DNA of 64,000 nucleotides from Microbacterium terricola (GCF_027943945.1 NZ_AP027141.1:1116001-1180000), one strand, 5' to 3'; numbered from the stretch's first letter, positions 34,623 through 42,802 are shown. Notes: generated from the letters alone by a model not told the origin. Translations and numbers: made by a program.

Positions 34623-35714
34623 GTGACCGACCAGCTGAACGAGAAGTCCGGCCTCGATGCCACCGCGCCGGAGGCGGCCGACGAGTCGCGCCTCGACGCG
34701 TCGGCGACCGACCGCGAGGTCGACGAGGCCTTCGTCACGACCCAGGCGGATGACGTGTTCGACGAGCCCGGCGACGGCGTGGACGAAGGCGCGGCCCCGC
34801 AGTACGGCGTCGGCCCGTTCTCGGTCCGTGAGGTCGCGCTCGGCGGTGCCTGGCTGATCGCGTTCATCGTCTCGTTCTTCCCGGTCAGCGTCACCTGGCT
34901 CGGCAACCTGGGCCCCATGCAGCTGACCTGGAACTCGGTATGGTCATCCGGCCTGTCCTGGATCCTGACGATCGGCCTTCCCACGATCGCCGTGTTCCTC
35001 CTCGCGCTGCGTCGCCTGTCGCCCGACGGCATCCGCCGCGTGGGCTCGCTCGGAGTCGACCAGTTCGCCTCGGTCGCGTTCTCGGTCGCCACGCTGGTCT
35101 GGCTGCAGCAGGTCTGGGAGACCGTCTCGGTCGCGGCCGAATCCGGCATCTGGGTGCGCTCGTGGGTCATGTGGGTCGAGTTCTTCCTCATGCTCCTCGG
35201 CGTGGTGCTCACCGTCTTCGCCCCCTTCATCCCGCCGTTCGACGAGGACTTCGACGGCCGCCCCGAGGTGCCGGCGCATCGCAACGCCCGCCCGGTGCGC
35301 GCCGTGTCGCCGCGCCCTGCCCGCGAGCCGCGCGTGTTCGCCGAGCCCGCTCCGGTGAGCGAGGCCGAGCCGGTCGCCGACGACCCGTATGCCGGCTACG
35401 ACGCCGCGGACCCGTACGCGTCCGCCGTCGCCGCGAACGCCACGCCCGCAGAACCGGCACCCGCCGATGACGATGTCACGGGTGCGATCGACCCGCTCCC
35501 GGCAGAGCCGCAGCCCTCGCCGCGCCAGCAGGCGTTCTGGGCACTCGCGCCGGACGAGCGCGACGTGGTCGATGAGATCGGCATCCCGGTGTTCCGGATC
35601 GGCCCCACGGCGTGGGCGCTCGTGATCGAAGACCGTGGTGAGGCGTTCGTCGTCCGTCACGAGGACGGCCGGATCGGCTACCTGCACGACGTGTCGGGCG
35701 TCACCCGCGGCTAA
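34623..35714 (+). CDS. Unknown membrane protein with conserved C-terminal tail
   Basis: 363 residues, GTG start with GGAAAGGGAAG upstream. An acidic N-terminus (about 1-65) is followed by four membrane helices (about 73-95, 112-133, 145-165 and 177-197), a long Pro/Ala/Glu/Arg-rich region, and a C-terminal block APDERDVVDEIGIPVFRIGP to VVRHEDGRIGYLHDVSGV. I do not recognise the family. A box TAGGAT lies about 45 bases upstream. The stop TAA forms the start of the hisD -10 box. It lies between dnaE and hisD, a place where other actinobacteria also carry small membrane proteins of unknown role. Confidence 0.75.
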   Translation: MTDQLNEKSGLDATAPEAADESRLDASATDREVDEAFVTTQADDVFDEPGDGVDEGAAPQYGVGPFSVREVALGGAWLIAFIVSFFPVSVTWLGNLGPMQLTWNSVWSSGLSWILTIGLPTIAVFLLALRRLSPDGIRRVGSLGVDQFASVAFSVATLVWLQQVWETVSVAAESGIWVRSWVMWVEFFLMLLGVVLTVFAPFIPPFDEDFDGRPEVPAHRNARPVRAVSPRPAREPRVFAEPAPVSEAEPVADDPYAGYDAADPYASAVAANATPAEPAPADDDVTGAIDPLPAEPQPSPRQQAFWALAPDERDVVDEIGIPVFRIGPTAWALVIEDRGEAFVVRHEDGRIGYLHDVSGVTRG

Positions 35715-35717
35715 CGT
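35712..35717 (+). promoter_or_regulatory. -10 box upstream of hisD, containing the previous stop
   Basis: TAACGT; the TAA is the stop of the membrane protein gene. Six bases (AGAAGG) lead to the ATG at 35724. AGAAGG is too close to the ATG to act as a ribosome site. Confidence 0.5.
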
Positions 35718-35723
35718 AGAAGG

Positions 35724-37067
35724 ATGCTCCGCACGATCGACCTGCGCGGCCGCGCGCTCTCCGCAGCCGAACTGCTCGCCGCCGTCCCGCGCGCCGGCGC
35801 CGCCCGTGAGGCGGCGCTGACCGCGGCGGCGGACATCGTGGCGGATGTGGCTGCCCGTGGCGAGCAGTCGCTGCGCGAGCAGGCCGAGCGCTTCGACGGC
35901 GTCTCCGGCCACCCGATCCGCGTGCCCGCCGCGCACTTCGATGAGGCGCTCGCGGCTCTCGATCCGGACGTGCGCGCGGCGCTCGAGGAGTCGATCCGCC
36001 GCGTGCGCATCGCCTCGGCCGCGCAGGTGCCCGCACCCGTGGTCACCGAGCTCGCGCCTGGCGCCGTCGTCGAGCAGCGATGGCAGCCGGTCGGCCGCGC
36101 CGGCGTCTACGTGCCAGGCGGCAAGGCGGTCTACCCGTCGAGCGTGGTCATGAACGTCGTCCCCGCTCAGGTCGCCGGCGTCGCGCAGGTCGCGATCGCC
36201 TCGCCGCCGCAGCGCGAGTTCGACGGCCGGGTGCACCCCGACATCCTCGCTGCCGCGCGACTGCTCGGCGTCGACGAGGTGTACGCGATGGGGGGAGCGG
36301 GCGCGATCAGCGCGCTCGCGCACGGTGTCGAGACCCTGGGCCTCGAGCACGTCGACGTCGTCAGCGGACCAGGCAACAACTTCGTCGCCGCAGCCAAGCG
36401 GGCGGTCGCCGGCATCGTCGGCGTCGACGCGGAGGCCGGAGCCACCGAGATCCTCATCGTCGCGGACGATGCAGCAGACCCGGGTCTGATCGCCGTCGAC
36501 CTGATCAGCCAGGCCGAGCACGACGAACAGGCATCGGCGGTGCTCGTGACCGCGTCCGCGTCGCTCGCGACGGCGGTCCGCGACGAGGTCGAGGCGCGCG
36601 TCGTCCTCACGCGCAACGCCGACCGCGCCGTCGCCGCGCTCACCGGGCCGCAGTCGGCGATCGTCCTGGTCGACGATCTCGCCACCGCGACCGCGTTCAG
36701 CAACGCGTACGCCCCCGAGCACCTCGAACTGCACCTGGCCGACCCGCACCCGGCCGACTTCACCGACGCGGGAGCCGTGTTCGTCGGCGCGTACGCCCCG
36801 GTCAGCCTCGGCGACTACCTCGCCGGCAGCAACCACGTCCTGCCTACGGGCGGCCAGGCGCGGTACGCGGCGGGGCTGTCGGCAGCGACGTTCCTGCGAC
36901 CTCAGCAGGTGATCCGGTACGACCGCGAGGCGCTGGCCGCGGTCGCCGACGAGATCGTCGCGCTCGCGGACGCCGAGGCGCTCCCCGCCCACGGCGAGGC
37001 CGTGACCGCGCGCTTCGCCGGGCGTCCGTCCGAGCCGGCGTCCGCCGCGGCGGACGTGTCGGCGTAG
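35724..37067 (+). CDS. hisD: Histidinol dehydrogenase
   Basis: 447 residues. It oxidises histidinol to histidine in two NAD-dependent steps. Family motifs are PGGKAVYPSSVVMN (about 131-144), GAGAISALAHGVETL near 192, VSGPGNNFVAAAKR near 213 and the zinc-ligand rich SLGDYLAGSNHVLPTGG near 362-378. Other his genes are not in the window, as hisD is first of a distant or separate operon. The start follows TAACGT by six bases. nrdR begins 12 bases after its stop, behind another -10 box. Confidence 0.95.
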   Translation: MLRTIDLRGRALSAAELLAAVPRAGAAREAALTAAADIVADVAARGEQSLREQAERFDGVSGHPIRVPAAHFDEALAALDPDVRAALEESIRRVRIASAAQVPAPVVTELAPGAVVEQRWQPVGRAGVYVPGGKAVYPSSVVMNVVPAQVAGVAQVAIASPPQREFDGRVHPDILAAARLLGVDEVYAMGGAGAISALAHGVETLGLEHVDVVSGPGNNFVAAAKRAVAGIVGVDAEAGATEILIVADDAADPGLIAVDLISQAEHDEQASAVLVTASASLATAVRDEVEARVVLTRNADRAVAALTGPQSAIVLVDDLATATAFSNAYAPEHLELHLADPHPADFTDAGAVFVGAYAPVSLGDYLAGSNHVLPTGGQARYAAGLSAATFLRPQQVIRYDREALAAVADEIVALADAEALPAHGEAVTARFAGRPSEPASAAADVSA

Positions 37068-37070
37068 GCT
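37065..37070 (+). promoter_or_regulatory. -10 box upstream of nrdR, containing the hisD stop
   Basis: TAGGCT; the TAG is the hisD stop codon. Nine bases lead to the nrdR ATG at 37080, with no clear ribosome site. Confidence 0.45.
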
Positions 37071-37079
37071 GGACCGGCC

Positions 37080-37550
37080 ATGCACTGCCCGTTCTGCCGC
37101 CACCCCGATTCGCGGGTCATCGACTCGCGCACGAGCGACGATGGACTCAGCATCCGTCGCCGTCGTCAGTGCCCCGAATGCGGTGGCCGCTTCTCGACCA
37201 TCGAGACCGCCAGCCTCAACGTGATCAAGCGCTCCGGAGTCATCGAGCCGTTCAGCCGCGAGAAGGTGATGTCCGGGGTGCGCAAGGCATGCCAGGGTCG
37301 CCCGGTGACCGAAGCCGACCTCGCCGTGCTCGCGCAGCGCGTCGAGGAGTCGGTGCGCCAGACCGGATCGTCGCAGATCGACACGAATGAGATCGGGCTG
37401 GCGATCCTCGGACCCCTGCGCGACCTCGACGAGGTCGCGTACCTCCGCTTCGCGAGCGTCTACCAGGCGTTCGACTCCCTCGAGGACTTCGAGAGCGCGA
37501 TCGGCCAGCTCCGCGCCGACCACGCCGAGCCCGAGAGCGCCGACCGCTAA
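37080..37550 (+). CDS. nrdR: Ribonucleotide reductase repressor NrdR
   Basis: 156 residues. A zinc ribbon with cysteine pairs [17 protein letters not shown] (C3, C6) and [11 protein letters not shown] is followed by an ATP-cone domain (about 49-139) that senses dATP/ATP. NrdR represses nrd genes when dNTP levels are high. No nrd gene or NrdR box pair is seen in the window, so its targets are elsewhere. It lies between hisD and pyrD. Confidence 0.95.
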   Translation: MHCPFCRHPDSRVIDSRTSDDGLSIRRRRQCPECGGRFSTIETASLNVIKRSGVIEPFSREKVMSGVRKACQGRPVTEADLAVLAQRVEESVRQTGSSQIDTNEIGLAILGPLRDLDEVAYLRFASVYQAFDSLEDFESAIGQLRADHAEPESADR

Positions 37551-37553
37551 TCT
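37548..37553 (+). promoter_or_regulatory. -10 box upstream of pyrD, containing the nrdR stop
   Basis: TAATCT; the TAA is the nrdR stop codon. The next seven bases are GGAGGGG, directly followed by the ATG at 37561. The purine run is too close to be a normal ribosome site, so leaderless expression is plausible. Confidence 0.45.
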
Positions 37554-37560
37554 GGAGGGG

Positions 37561-38583
37561 ATGTATCCCCTCCTCTTCCGCACCGTGCTGTCGCGCATGG
37601 ATCCCGAGACGGCGCACCACGCGGCGATGCTCGTGATCCGGGTGCTGGGGCTCCCTCCGTTCTCATGGGCCGCTCGTGCGCTCACCCGCCCCGACCCGGC
37701 GCTGTCGACCACCGCGCTCGGTCTGCGCTTCGACTCGCCGTTCGGCGTCGCGGCAGGTTTCGACAAAGACGTGAAGGGCGCCAAGGGGCTGTACGCGCTC
37801 GGCTTCGGGCACGTGGAGGTCGGCACGATCACCGCGGTGCCGCAGCAGGGCAATCCGCGTCCGCGCCTGTTCCGCCTCATCCCCGACCGCGCGGTCGTGA
37901 ACCGGATGGGCTTCAACAACGGGGGAGCGGAGCACGCCGCCGCTCGCCTGAAGAAGCTCCGCGCACGGTCGGCGCGCGCCGTGATCGGTGTCAACATCGG
38001 CAAGAGCCGGGTGGTCGACGTCGACCGCGCGACCGCCGACTACGTCACGAGCGCGACGCTCCTCGCGCCGCTGGCCGACTACCTCGTCGTGAACGTCTCC
38101 TCGCCCAACACGCCGGGCCTTCGGGGCCTGCAGGCAGTGGAGACGCTTCGACCGCTGCTCGAAGCGGTGCACGCCGCATCCGGCCCGACGCCGCTGCTGG
38201 TCAAGATCGCGCCCGACCTGCCCGATGACGAGATCGAGGCGATCTCCGCGCTCGCCGTCGACCTGGGTCTGGCCGGCCTCATCGCCACCAACACGACGAT
38301 CTCGCGCGACGGCCTGATGACCGATGCGGACGTCATCGCCGCGGCGGGCGACGGCGGCCTGTCGGGCGCGCCGCTCAAGGAGCGCGCACTGCAGGTGCTG
38401 CGCCTCGTCCGCGCGACCGTCCCGGCGGACTTCGCGGTGATCTCCGTCGGCGGCGTCGAGACCGCCGAGGACGTCCGCGCACGGCTCGCCGCGGGCGCCA
38501 CGCTCGTGCAGGGCTACACCGCTTTCCTGTACCGCGGGCCGCTCTGGGCGAGGCAGATCAACCGGGGTCTCCGCGCGTCGTAG
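37561..38583 (+). CDS. pyrD: Dihydroorotate dehydrogenase, quinone-linked (class 2)
   Basis: 340 residues. It oxidises dihydroorotate to orotate and reduces quinone at the membrane. The N-terminal extension MYPLLFRTVLSRMDPETAHH is the class 2 membrane/quinone-tunnel helix pair. FMN and substrate motifs are AAGFDKDVKG (about 62-71), EVGTITAVPQQGNPRPRLFRL, NRMGFNNGG, and VNVSSPNTPGLR with the catalytic serine. GVETAEDVRARLAAGATLVQGYT binds the FMN phosphate. Confidence 0.95.
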   Translation: MYPLLFRTVLSRMDPETAHHAAMLVIRVLGLPPFSWAARALTRPDPALSTTALGLRFDSPFGVAAGFDKDVKGAKGLYALGFGHVEVGTITAVPQQGNPRPRLFRLIPDRAVVNRMGFNNGGAEHAAARLKKLRARSARAVIGVNIGKSRVVDVDRATADYVTSATLLAPLADYLVVNVSSPNTPGLRGLQAVETLRPLLEAVHAASGPTPLLVKIAPDLPDDEIEAISALAVDLGLAGLIATNTTISRDGLMTDADVIAAAGDGGLSGAPLKERALQVLRLVRATVPADFAVISVGGVETAEDVRARLAAGATLVQGYTAFLYRGPLWARQINRGLRAS

Positions 38584-38608
38584 GTCGCCCTTTTCAGAAT
38601 GTCGGCTC

Positions 38609-38630
38609 AACCGGATACATTCGTCCGGTT
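38609..38630 (+). promoter_or_regulatory. Inverted repeat upstream of the secreted protein gene
   Basis: AACCGGA, eight bases, TCCGGTT: a perfect 7-bp inverted repeat. It ends just before TTACTATCC, where TACTAT could be a -10 box, so it may be an operator. Confidence 0.4.
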
Positions 38631-38655
38631 ACTATCCGATTTCTCTGGGGATCCT

Positions 38656-40155
38656 ATGAACCGAACACTCCTCCTGCGTGCAGCCGCCGTCACGGTGACC
38701 GCCGCACTCATGGTCGGCGCCGCGCCGGCCGCCTACGCGGATGACGAGGTCGTCGCCGACCCCGCGTCCGTCCAGATCACCGAGCCGGGCGTCCTGACGC
38801 TTCCGGATGGTGACGGCGTGCGCGACAGCGCCGCGGTGACGGTCTCTTCCGATGTGCCCACGACGGCGAGCCTGTCGATCGTCTCGGGCGACGGCCTGTC
38901 GACCCTCGCCACGCTGGCCCCGGTGGAGCTCACCGCGGAGAACCTCGCGGAGACCGTGTACGTCCCCGTGACCGGGCTGGTGGCGGGAACGCTGTCGCTC
39001 GTCGCCACGCCGTCGGTCGGCGAGCCCGTCATCGTGCCGCTCACTGTGGGCTCCGGTCAGCCGGAGAGCGTCACGCTGACGCTGAGCCGGACCGTCCTCT
39101 ACAGCTGGAGCAAGAGCACCGGCAACACCGCGACCGCATCGGTGAGCGCCGTCGACGAGACCGAGCTCGCGATCCCGTTCGCCGGATCCGTGGTCACCAC
39201 CGCGGGGGCGGTCACGAAGTCGGCACCGGTCGCCTCCACGGCCGGCGCGACGGCGAAGACCACGATCTCCGCCACAGGCCTGCCCGCGGGCACTGCCTCT
39301 GTCGTCGCCAAGATCGGCGCCGCCTCGAGCTCCGCGACCACGATCACCGTCCGCCAGGTCGCGATCACGGGGACCAAGCTCGCCACCTCGACCACGACGA
39401 TCTACCCCGTGCGCGACGGCTACCGTGACTCCGTCAAGATCGCCGTCTCGTCGACCGCGACCAACGGCAGCACGATCCCCGCGACGGGGACGGTCAAGGT
39501 CACCCGTTCGGGCAAGACCGTGAAGACCTACAAGCTCACCTCGAGCAAGCGCTGGACGGCGACGTGGGACGGAAAGGTCAGCGGCAAGGTCGTGCCGGGC
39601 ACGTACAAGGTCTCCGTCTCGATCAAGGGTCCGGAGGGTGCGACCAAGACCGCGTCGAAGACGGTGACGGTCAAGAAGGGCAACCTCGTCACCAAGACCA
39701 CGTCGAAGTGGGTCAAGGCCGGCTCGCTCATGCAGGAGTACCTCCCCCTGGACCGGTACGAGAGGGGCTACTGCGAAGCGCATCCGACGAGCGGTGCCAT
39801 CGCCTGCGTCGGCTACGACGCGTACAACGGCGGCGACGTGATCTCGCTGATCGCTGTGGGTGGCACGACCGTGCCGGCGACGGTGCGCGCGGGCGCGAAG
39901 TTCGGCGGGGCGAAAGTGCGCCTGACGATGAACGCGACCTCCGTGAAGGGCATGGTCGCGTGGGCCTACGGCGCATCGACGTCTGACACGCCGGTCTCGG
40001 GGGAGCTGACAAAGGGCGCCAAGACGCTCGGATGGACGTCGGTCCCCTCGGGTGAGAAGACGATCGGAATCTCGATCGCCCTCGGTAAGAAGAGCAGCCT
40101 GGGTGCCGACAAGATCAAGATCGAGTACAGCTACAAGGTGCTCGTCAACACCTGA
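38656..40155 (+). CDS. Secreted repeat protein, Ig-like, unknown function
   Basis: 499 residues. A signal peptide (about 1-32, with AAPAAYA before the cut) is followed by a Thr/Ser/Val-rich all-beta protein. Segments ending in VTVSSDVPT, VSAVDE and VAVSSTAT, and the region SGTVKVTRSGKTVKTYKLTS to GTYKVSVSIKGPEGATKTAS, look like bacterial Ig-type or fibronectin-like modules. The C-terminal 130 residues have two cysteines (CEAHPTSGAIAC). I see no catalytic motif or LPxTG anchor. The ATG has GGGG upstream; a longer in-frame start exists but removes the signal peptide from the N-terminus. Confidence 0.75.
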   Translation: MNRTLLLRAAAVTVTAALMVGAAPAAYADDEVVADPASVQITEPGVLTLPDGDGVRDSAAVTVSSDVPTTASLSIVSGDGLSTLATLAPVELTAENLAETVYVPVTGLVAGTLSLVATPSVGEPVIVPLTVGSGQPESVTLTLSRTVLYSWSKSTGNTATASVSAVDETELAIPFAGSVVTTAGAVTKSAPVASTAGATAKTTISATGLPAGTASVVAKIGAASSSATTITVRQVAITGTKLATSTTTIYPVRDGYRDSVKIAVSSTATNGSTIPATGTVKVTRSGKTVKTYKLTSSKRWTATWDGKVSGKVVPGTYKVSVSIKGPEGATKTASKTVTVKKGNLVTKTTSKWVKAGSLMQEYLPLDRYERGYCEAHPTSGAIACVGYDAYNGGDVISLIAVGGTTVPATVRAGAKFGGAKVRLTMNATSVKGMVAWAYGASTSDTPVSGELTKGAKTLGWTSVPSGEKTIGISIALGKKSSLGADKIKIEYSYKVLVNT

Positions 40156-40164
40156 TCCAACGAC

Positions 40165-40200
40165 AAGATGGCCCGCACCGATCTCGGTGCGGGCCATCTT
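40165..40200. terminator. Bidirectional terminator
   Basis: A perfect 17-bp stem: left arm AAGATGGCCCGCACCGA, loop TC, right arm TCGGTGCGGGCCATCTT. It lies 10 bases after the secreted protein gene and serves the converging DUF3043 gene from the other side. Confidence 0.8.
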
Positions 40201-40233
40201 CGTGCGCACGGGCGCGGGCTCCGGCCCGCGTTG

Positions 40234-40303
40234 AAACAGGTGTTCTGGCGAGGACAGGAAGGATCCGCATCCAACTGTCCTGTGTTCGCCAGAACACCTG
40301 TTT
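40234..40303. repeat. Long imperfect palindrome
   Basis: The outer arms AAACAGGTGTTCTGGCGA and TCGCCAGAACACCTGTTT are perfect over 18 bp. Inside, GGACAG and CTGTCC pair again, with a five-base bulge on the right arm. It lies between two converging genes and may be a second terminator or an extragenic repeat element. Confidence 0.7.
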
Positions 40304-40323
40304 TGGGACGGGTTGCTCCCCGA

Positions 40324-40911
40324 TCAGGCGGGGTGCTCTCCGCGCTTGACCTGTGCCTTCGGCAGCCGCATGAAGCGCATCTGGATGGTGCGCATCGCGC
40401 TGTACCAGCCCAGGCCCTTCTCGGTCCGGTCGCCGAACTTGGCGCGCGCGGCCTTCTTGACCCGGATGGACGTCAGCAGCATGTCGCCCACCACGAAGAA
40501 GATGAACACCCACAGGCCGACGAACGAGTAGTAGGTGAGCGCCGGGTTCGGCACGAAGCTCAGCAGGATCACGAGCACCATCGCGGGCATGATCAGCTCG
40601 CCCAGGTGCCAGCCCGAGTCGACGAAGTCGCGGGCGAACTTGCGCTGCGGACCCTTGTCGCGCACCGGGAGGTACTTCTCGTCACCTGCGGCCATGCCGA
40701 CCCGGGCCCGCTCGCGGTCGCGCGCGATCTCGGCCTTGCGACGCTGCTTGGCCTCCTTCGTGTCAGCGACGAGGGGGCGCTTGCGGGCGGCCTCCTGCTC
40801 GGCGCGCGACGGAGTCGGCCGTCCCTTGCTGCCGCCCAGCGCGGTGCCGTTGAGCACCGTCCCGTCGGAGGGCGCCCCGTTCGGAGTGGGTGCTGCGGGT
40901 GTCTTGGCCAC
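40324..40911 (-). CDS. DUF3043 membrane protein
   Basis: 195 residues, GTG start. The first 90 residues are basic and charged (PSRAEQEAARKRPLVADTKEAKQRRKAEIARDRE is part of the family signature), followed by KYLPVRDKGPQRKFARDFVDSG and two membrane helices (about 104-121 and 128-148), then a basic tail. This is the actinobacterial DUF3043 family; the function is unknown. The start is divergent from the M20 peptidase and shares its -10 region. The stop faces the hairpins at 40165-40303. Confidence 0.85.
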   Translation of the reverse strand: MAKTPAAPTPNGAPSDGTVLNGTALGGSKGRPTPSRAEQEAARKRPLVADTKEAKQRRKAEIARDRERARVGMAAGDEKYLPVRDKGPQRKFARDFVDSGWHLGELIMPAMVLVILLSFVPNPALTYYSFVGLWVFIFFVVGDMLLTSIRVKKAARAKFGDRTEKGLGWYSAMRTIQMRFMRLPKAQVKRGEHPA

Positions 40912-40946
40912 GTTGGATCCTCAGAGTGGAGAAATGGGGGTGCCAA

Positions 40947-40954
40947 TAAGATTA
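40947..40954. promoter_or_regulatory. Overlapping divergent -10 boxes, TAAGATTA
   Basis: On the + strand TAAGAT (40947-40952) lies seven bases before the ATG of the M20 peptidase, the leaderless spacing. On the - strand TAATCT (40954 to 40949) would serve the DUF3043 gene with a leader of about 30 bases and a GAGG site. The two hexamers share four bases. Confidence 0.5.
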
Positions 40955-40959
40955 CTCGC

Positions 40960-42363
40960 ATGACCCCTGAGCCCTCCCGACAGGATGCTGTGCGCCAGGC
41001 CGCGGCCTCCGGCATCCCCGTTGCCCTCGCCGATCTCGGCGATCTCGTGCGCATCCCTTCGATCGCCTTCCCCGGCTTCGATCCCGCTGAGGTCCGCCGC
41101 AGCGCCGAGGCAGTCGCCGCGCTCGTGACCGAGACGGGACTGTTCGAGGAGGTCCGCATCACGGATGCGGCCATCCCCGGCACCGACGAGCGCGGCATGC
41201 CCGCGGTCCTCGCCACGCGGCCCGCGCGCAACGGCCGGCCCACGATCCTGCTGTACGCGCACCACGACGTGCAGCCGGTCGGCGACGAGTCGCTCTGGGA
41301 GTCCCCGCCGTTCGAGCCGACCGTCCGCGACGGCCGCCTGTACGGCCGCGGGGCCGCCGACGACAAGGCCGGCATCATGGCCCACATCGCCGCGCTGCGC
41401 GCGGTCAAGGAGGCGCTCGGCGCCGACCTCGATCTCGGCGTCGTCCTGTTCTTCGAGGGGGAGGAGGAGGCGGGTTCGCGCTCCTTCGCCCAGTTCCTCG
41501 CCGACAACGCCGATGCGCTGCGCTCGGACGTGATCGTCGTCGCCGACTCCGGCAACTGGGACGCCACCACGCCTGCGCTCACGGTGTCGCTGCGCGGCAA
41601 CGCCCGCTTCACGCTGAAGGTGCGCACCCTCGAGCACGCATCGCACTCCGGGATGTTCGGGGGAGCGGTGCCCGACGCGATGATGGCCACGATCCGCCTC
41701 CTGTCGACCCTGTGGGACGACGACGGTGCCGTGGCGGTCGATGGACTGCTGAGCCGGGATGCCGACACGCCCGCCTACACGGAGGAGACGCTGCGCGATG
41801 AGGCCGGCCTGCCGGAGGGCGTGAGCCCCGTCGGCACGGGCACGATCCTCAGCCGCATCTGGAACAAGCCCTCCATCACGGTCACCGGCATCGACGCGCC
41901 GAGCGTCGTGAACGCGTCGAACACGCTCAGTCCCGAGATCACCGTGGTCATCAGCACGCGCGTCGCGCCGGGCCAGGAGGCGCGTGAGGCGTTCGACGCC
42001 GTCGCTGCCCACCTGCGCGCGCACGCACCCTTCGGCGCCGAGCTCGAGTTCCTCGACGTCGACTGCGGCAACGGCTTCCTCGTCGACACGAGCGGCTGGG
42101 CCGTCGCCGCCGCTCGAGACGCCCTTGCGGCCGGCTACGGCGTCGACCCGGTCGACATCGGCGTGGGCGGCTCCATCCCGTTCATCGCGGACCTGGTGCG
42201 GGAGTTCCCGGCGGCGGAGATCCTCGTGACCGGCGTCGAGGACCCGCACTCGCGTGCGCACAGCCCGAACGAGTCGCTGCACCTCGACACCTTCCGTCGT
42301 GCGGTGCTCGCCGAGGCCCTCCTGCTCGAGAGCCTCGACGCCCGTACAGCCGACGGGGCGTAG
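40960..42363 (+). CDS. M20-family metallopeptidase (dipeptidase)
   Basis: 467 residues. A two-zinc peptidase with the usual ligands: YAHHDVQPVG (metal His), GRGAADDKAG (bridging Asp pair), FFEGEEEAGS (catalytic Glu and ligand Glu), VADSGNWD, and a final ligand in EDPHSRAHSPNES. The middle part is the dimerisation lid. It probably cleaves dipeptides in the cytoplasm. A longer open frame reaches upstream through the intergenic hairpins but is not real; the ATG follows TAAGAT by seven bases. Confidence 0.9.
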   Translation: MTPEPSRQDAVRQAAASGIPVALADLGDLVRIPSIAFPGFDPAEVRRSAEAVAALVTETGLFEEVRITDAAIPGTDERGMPAVLATRPARNGRPTILLYAHHDVQPVGDESLWESPPFEPTVRDGRLYGRGAADDKAGIMAHIAALRAVKEALGADLDLGVVLFFEGEEEAGSRSFAQFLADNADALRSDVIVVADSGNWDATTPALTVSLRGNARFTLKVRTLEHASHSGMFGGAVPDAMMATIRLLSTLWDDDGAVAVDGLLSRDADTPAYTEETLRDEAGLPEGVSPVGTGTILSRIWNKPSITVTGIDAPSVVNASNTLSPEITVVISTRVAPGQEAREAFDAVAAHLRAHAPFGAELEFLDVDCGNGFLVDTSGWAVAAARDALAAGYGVDPVDIGVGGSIPFIADLVREFPAAEILVTGVEDPHSRAHSPNESLHLDTFRRAVLAEALLLESLDARTADGA

Positions 42364-42366
42364 AAT
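42361..42366 (+). promoter_or_regulatory. -10 box upstream of erpA, containing the peptidase stop
   Basis: TAGAAT; the TAG is the stop codon of the M20 peptidase. The leader to the ATG at 42408 is about 35 bases and ends in AAGGAG. Confidence 0.45.
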
Positions 42367-42407
42367 CGACGCATCCAGCCGCTGCGCGGCCGATCGCAAG
42401 GAGTGAC

Positions 42408-42773
42408 ATGACCGACACCGCACTGTCGACCGACCAGACGACTCGCGCCCACGGGGTCCTGCTGACCGACGCGGCTGCCGACAAGGTGAAGAACCTGCTG
42501 AGCCAGGAGGGCCGCGACGACCTGCGTCTGCGCGTCGCCGTGCAGCCGGGCGGATGCAGCGGACTGATCTACCAGCTCTACTTCGACGAGCGGTACCTCG
42601 AGGGCGACCAGGCTGTCGACTTCGACGGCGTGGAGGTCATCGTCGACGACATGAGCGTCCCCTACCTCGACGGCGCCACGATCGACTTCAAGGACACGAT
42701 CGCCGAGCAGGGGTTCACGATCGACAACCCGAACGCAGCGGGCAGCTGCGCCTGCGGAGACAGCTTCCACTGA
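42408..42773 (+). CDS. erpA: A-type iron-sulfur carrier, ErpA/HesB family
   Basis: 121 residues. The three cluster-binding cysteines are C50 in QPGGCSG and C114/C116 in GSCACGDSF. Such proteins pass Fe-S clusters to apo-targets; the Rieske protein QcrA encoded 7 kb downstream is one Fe-S protein of the same respiratory chain. The ATG has AAGGAG at good spacing. In many actinobacteria this gene stands beside the ctaC operon, as here. A terminator follows at 42803-42830. Confidence 0.93.
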   Translation: MTDTALSTDQTTRAHGVLLTDAAADKVKNLLSQEGRDDLRLRVAVQPGGCSGLIYQLYFDERYLEGDQAVDFDGVEVIVDDMSVPYLDGATIDFKDTIAEQGFTIDNPNAAGSCACGDSFH

Positions 42774-42802
42774 GGCGCACCGCGCACACTTCGCACCACC
42801 GG

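Noticed and set aside
34944..38003. A 1019-codon minus strand open frame
   Set aside because: It crosses four well-supported + strand genes (membrane protein, hisD, nrdR, pyrD). The composition is that of a GC-rich third-position shadow.
40168..40959. N-terminal extension of the M20 peptidase through the intergenic hairpins
   Set aside because: The extension is antisense to the DUF3043 gene and has no family resemblance; the ATG at 40960 follows a good -10 box and begins the conserved protein.
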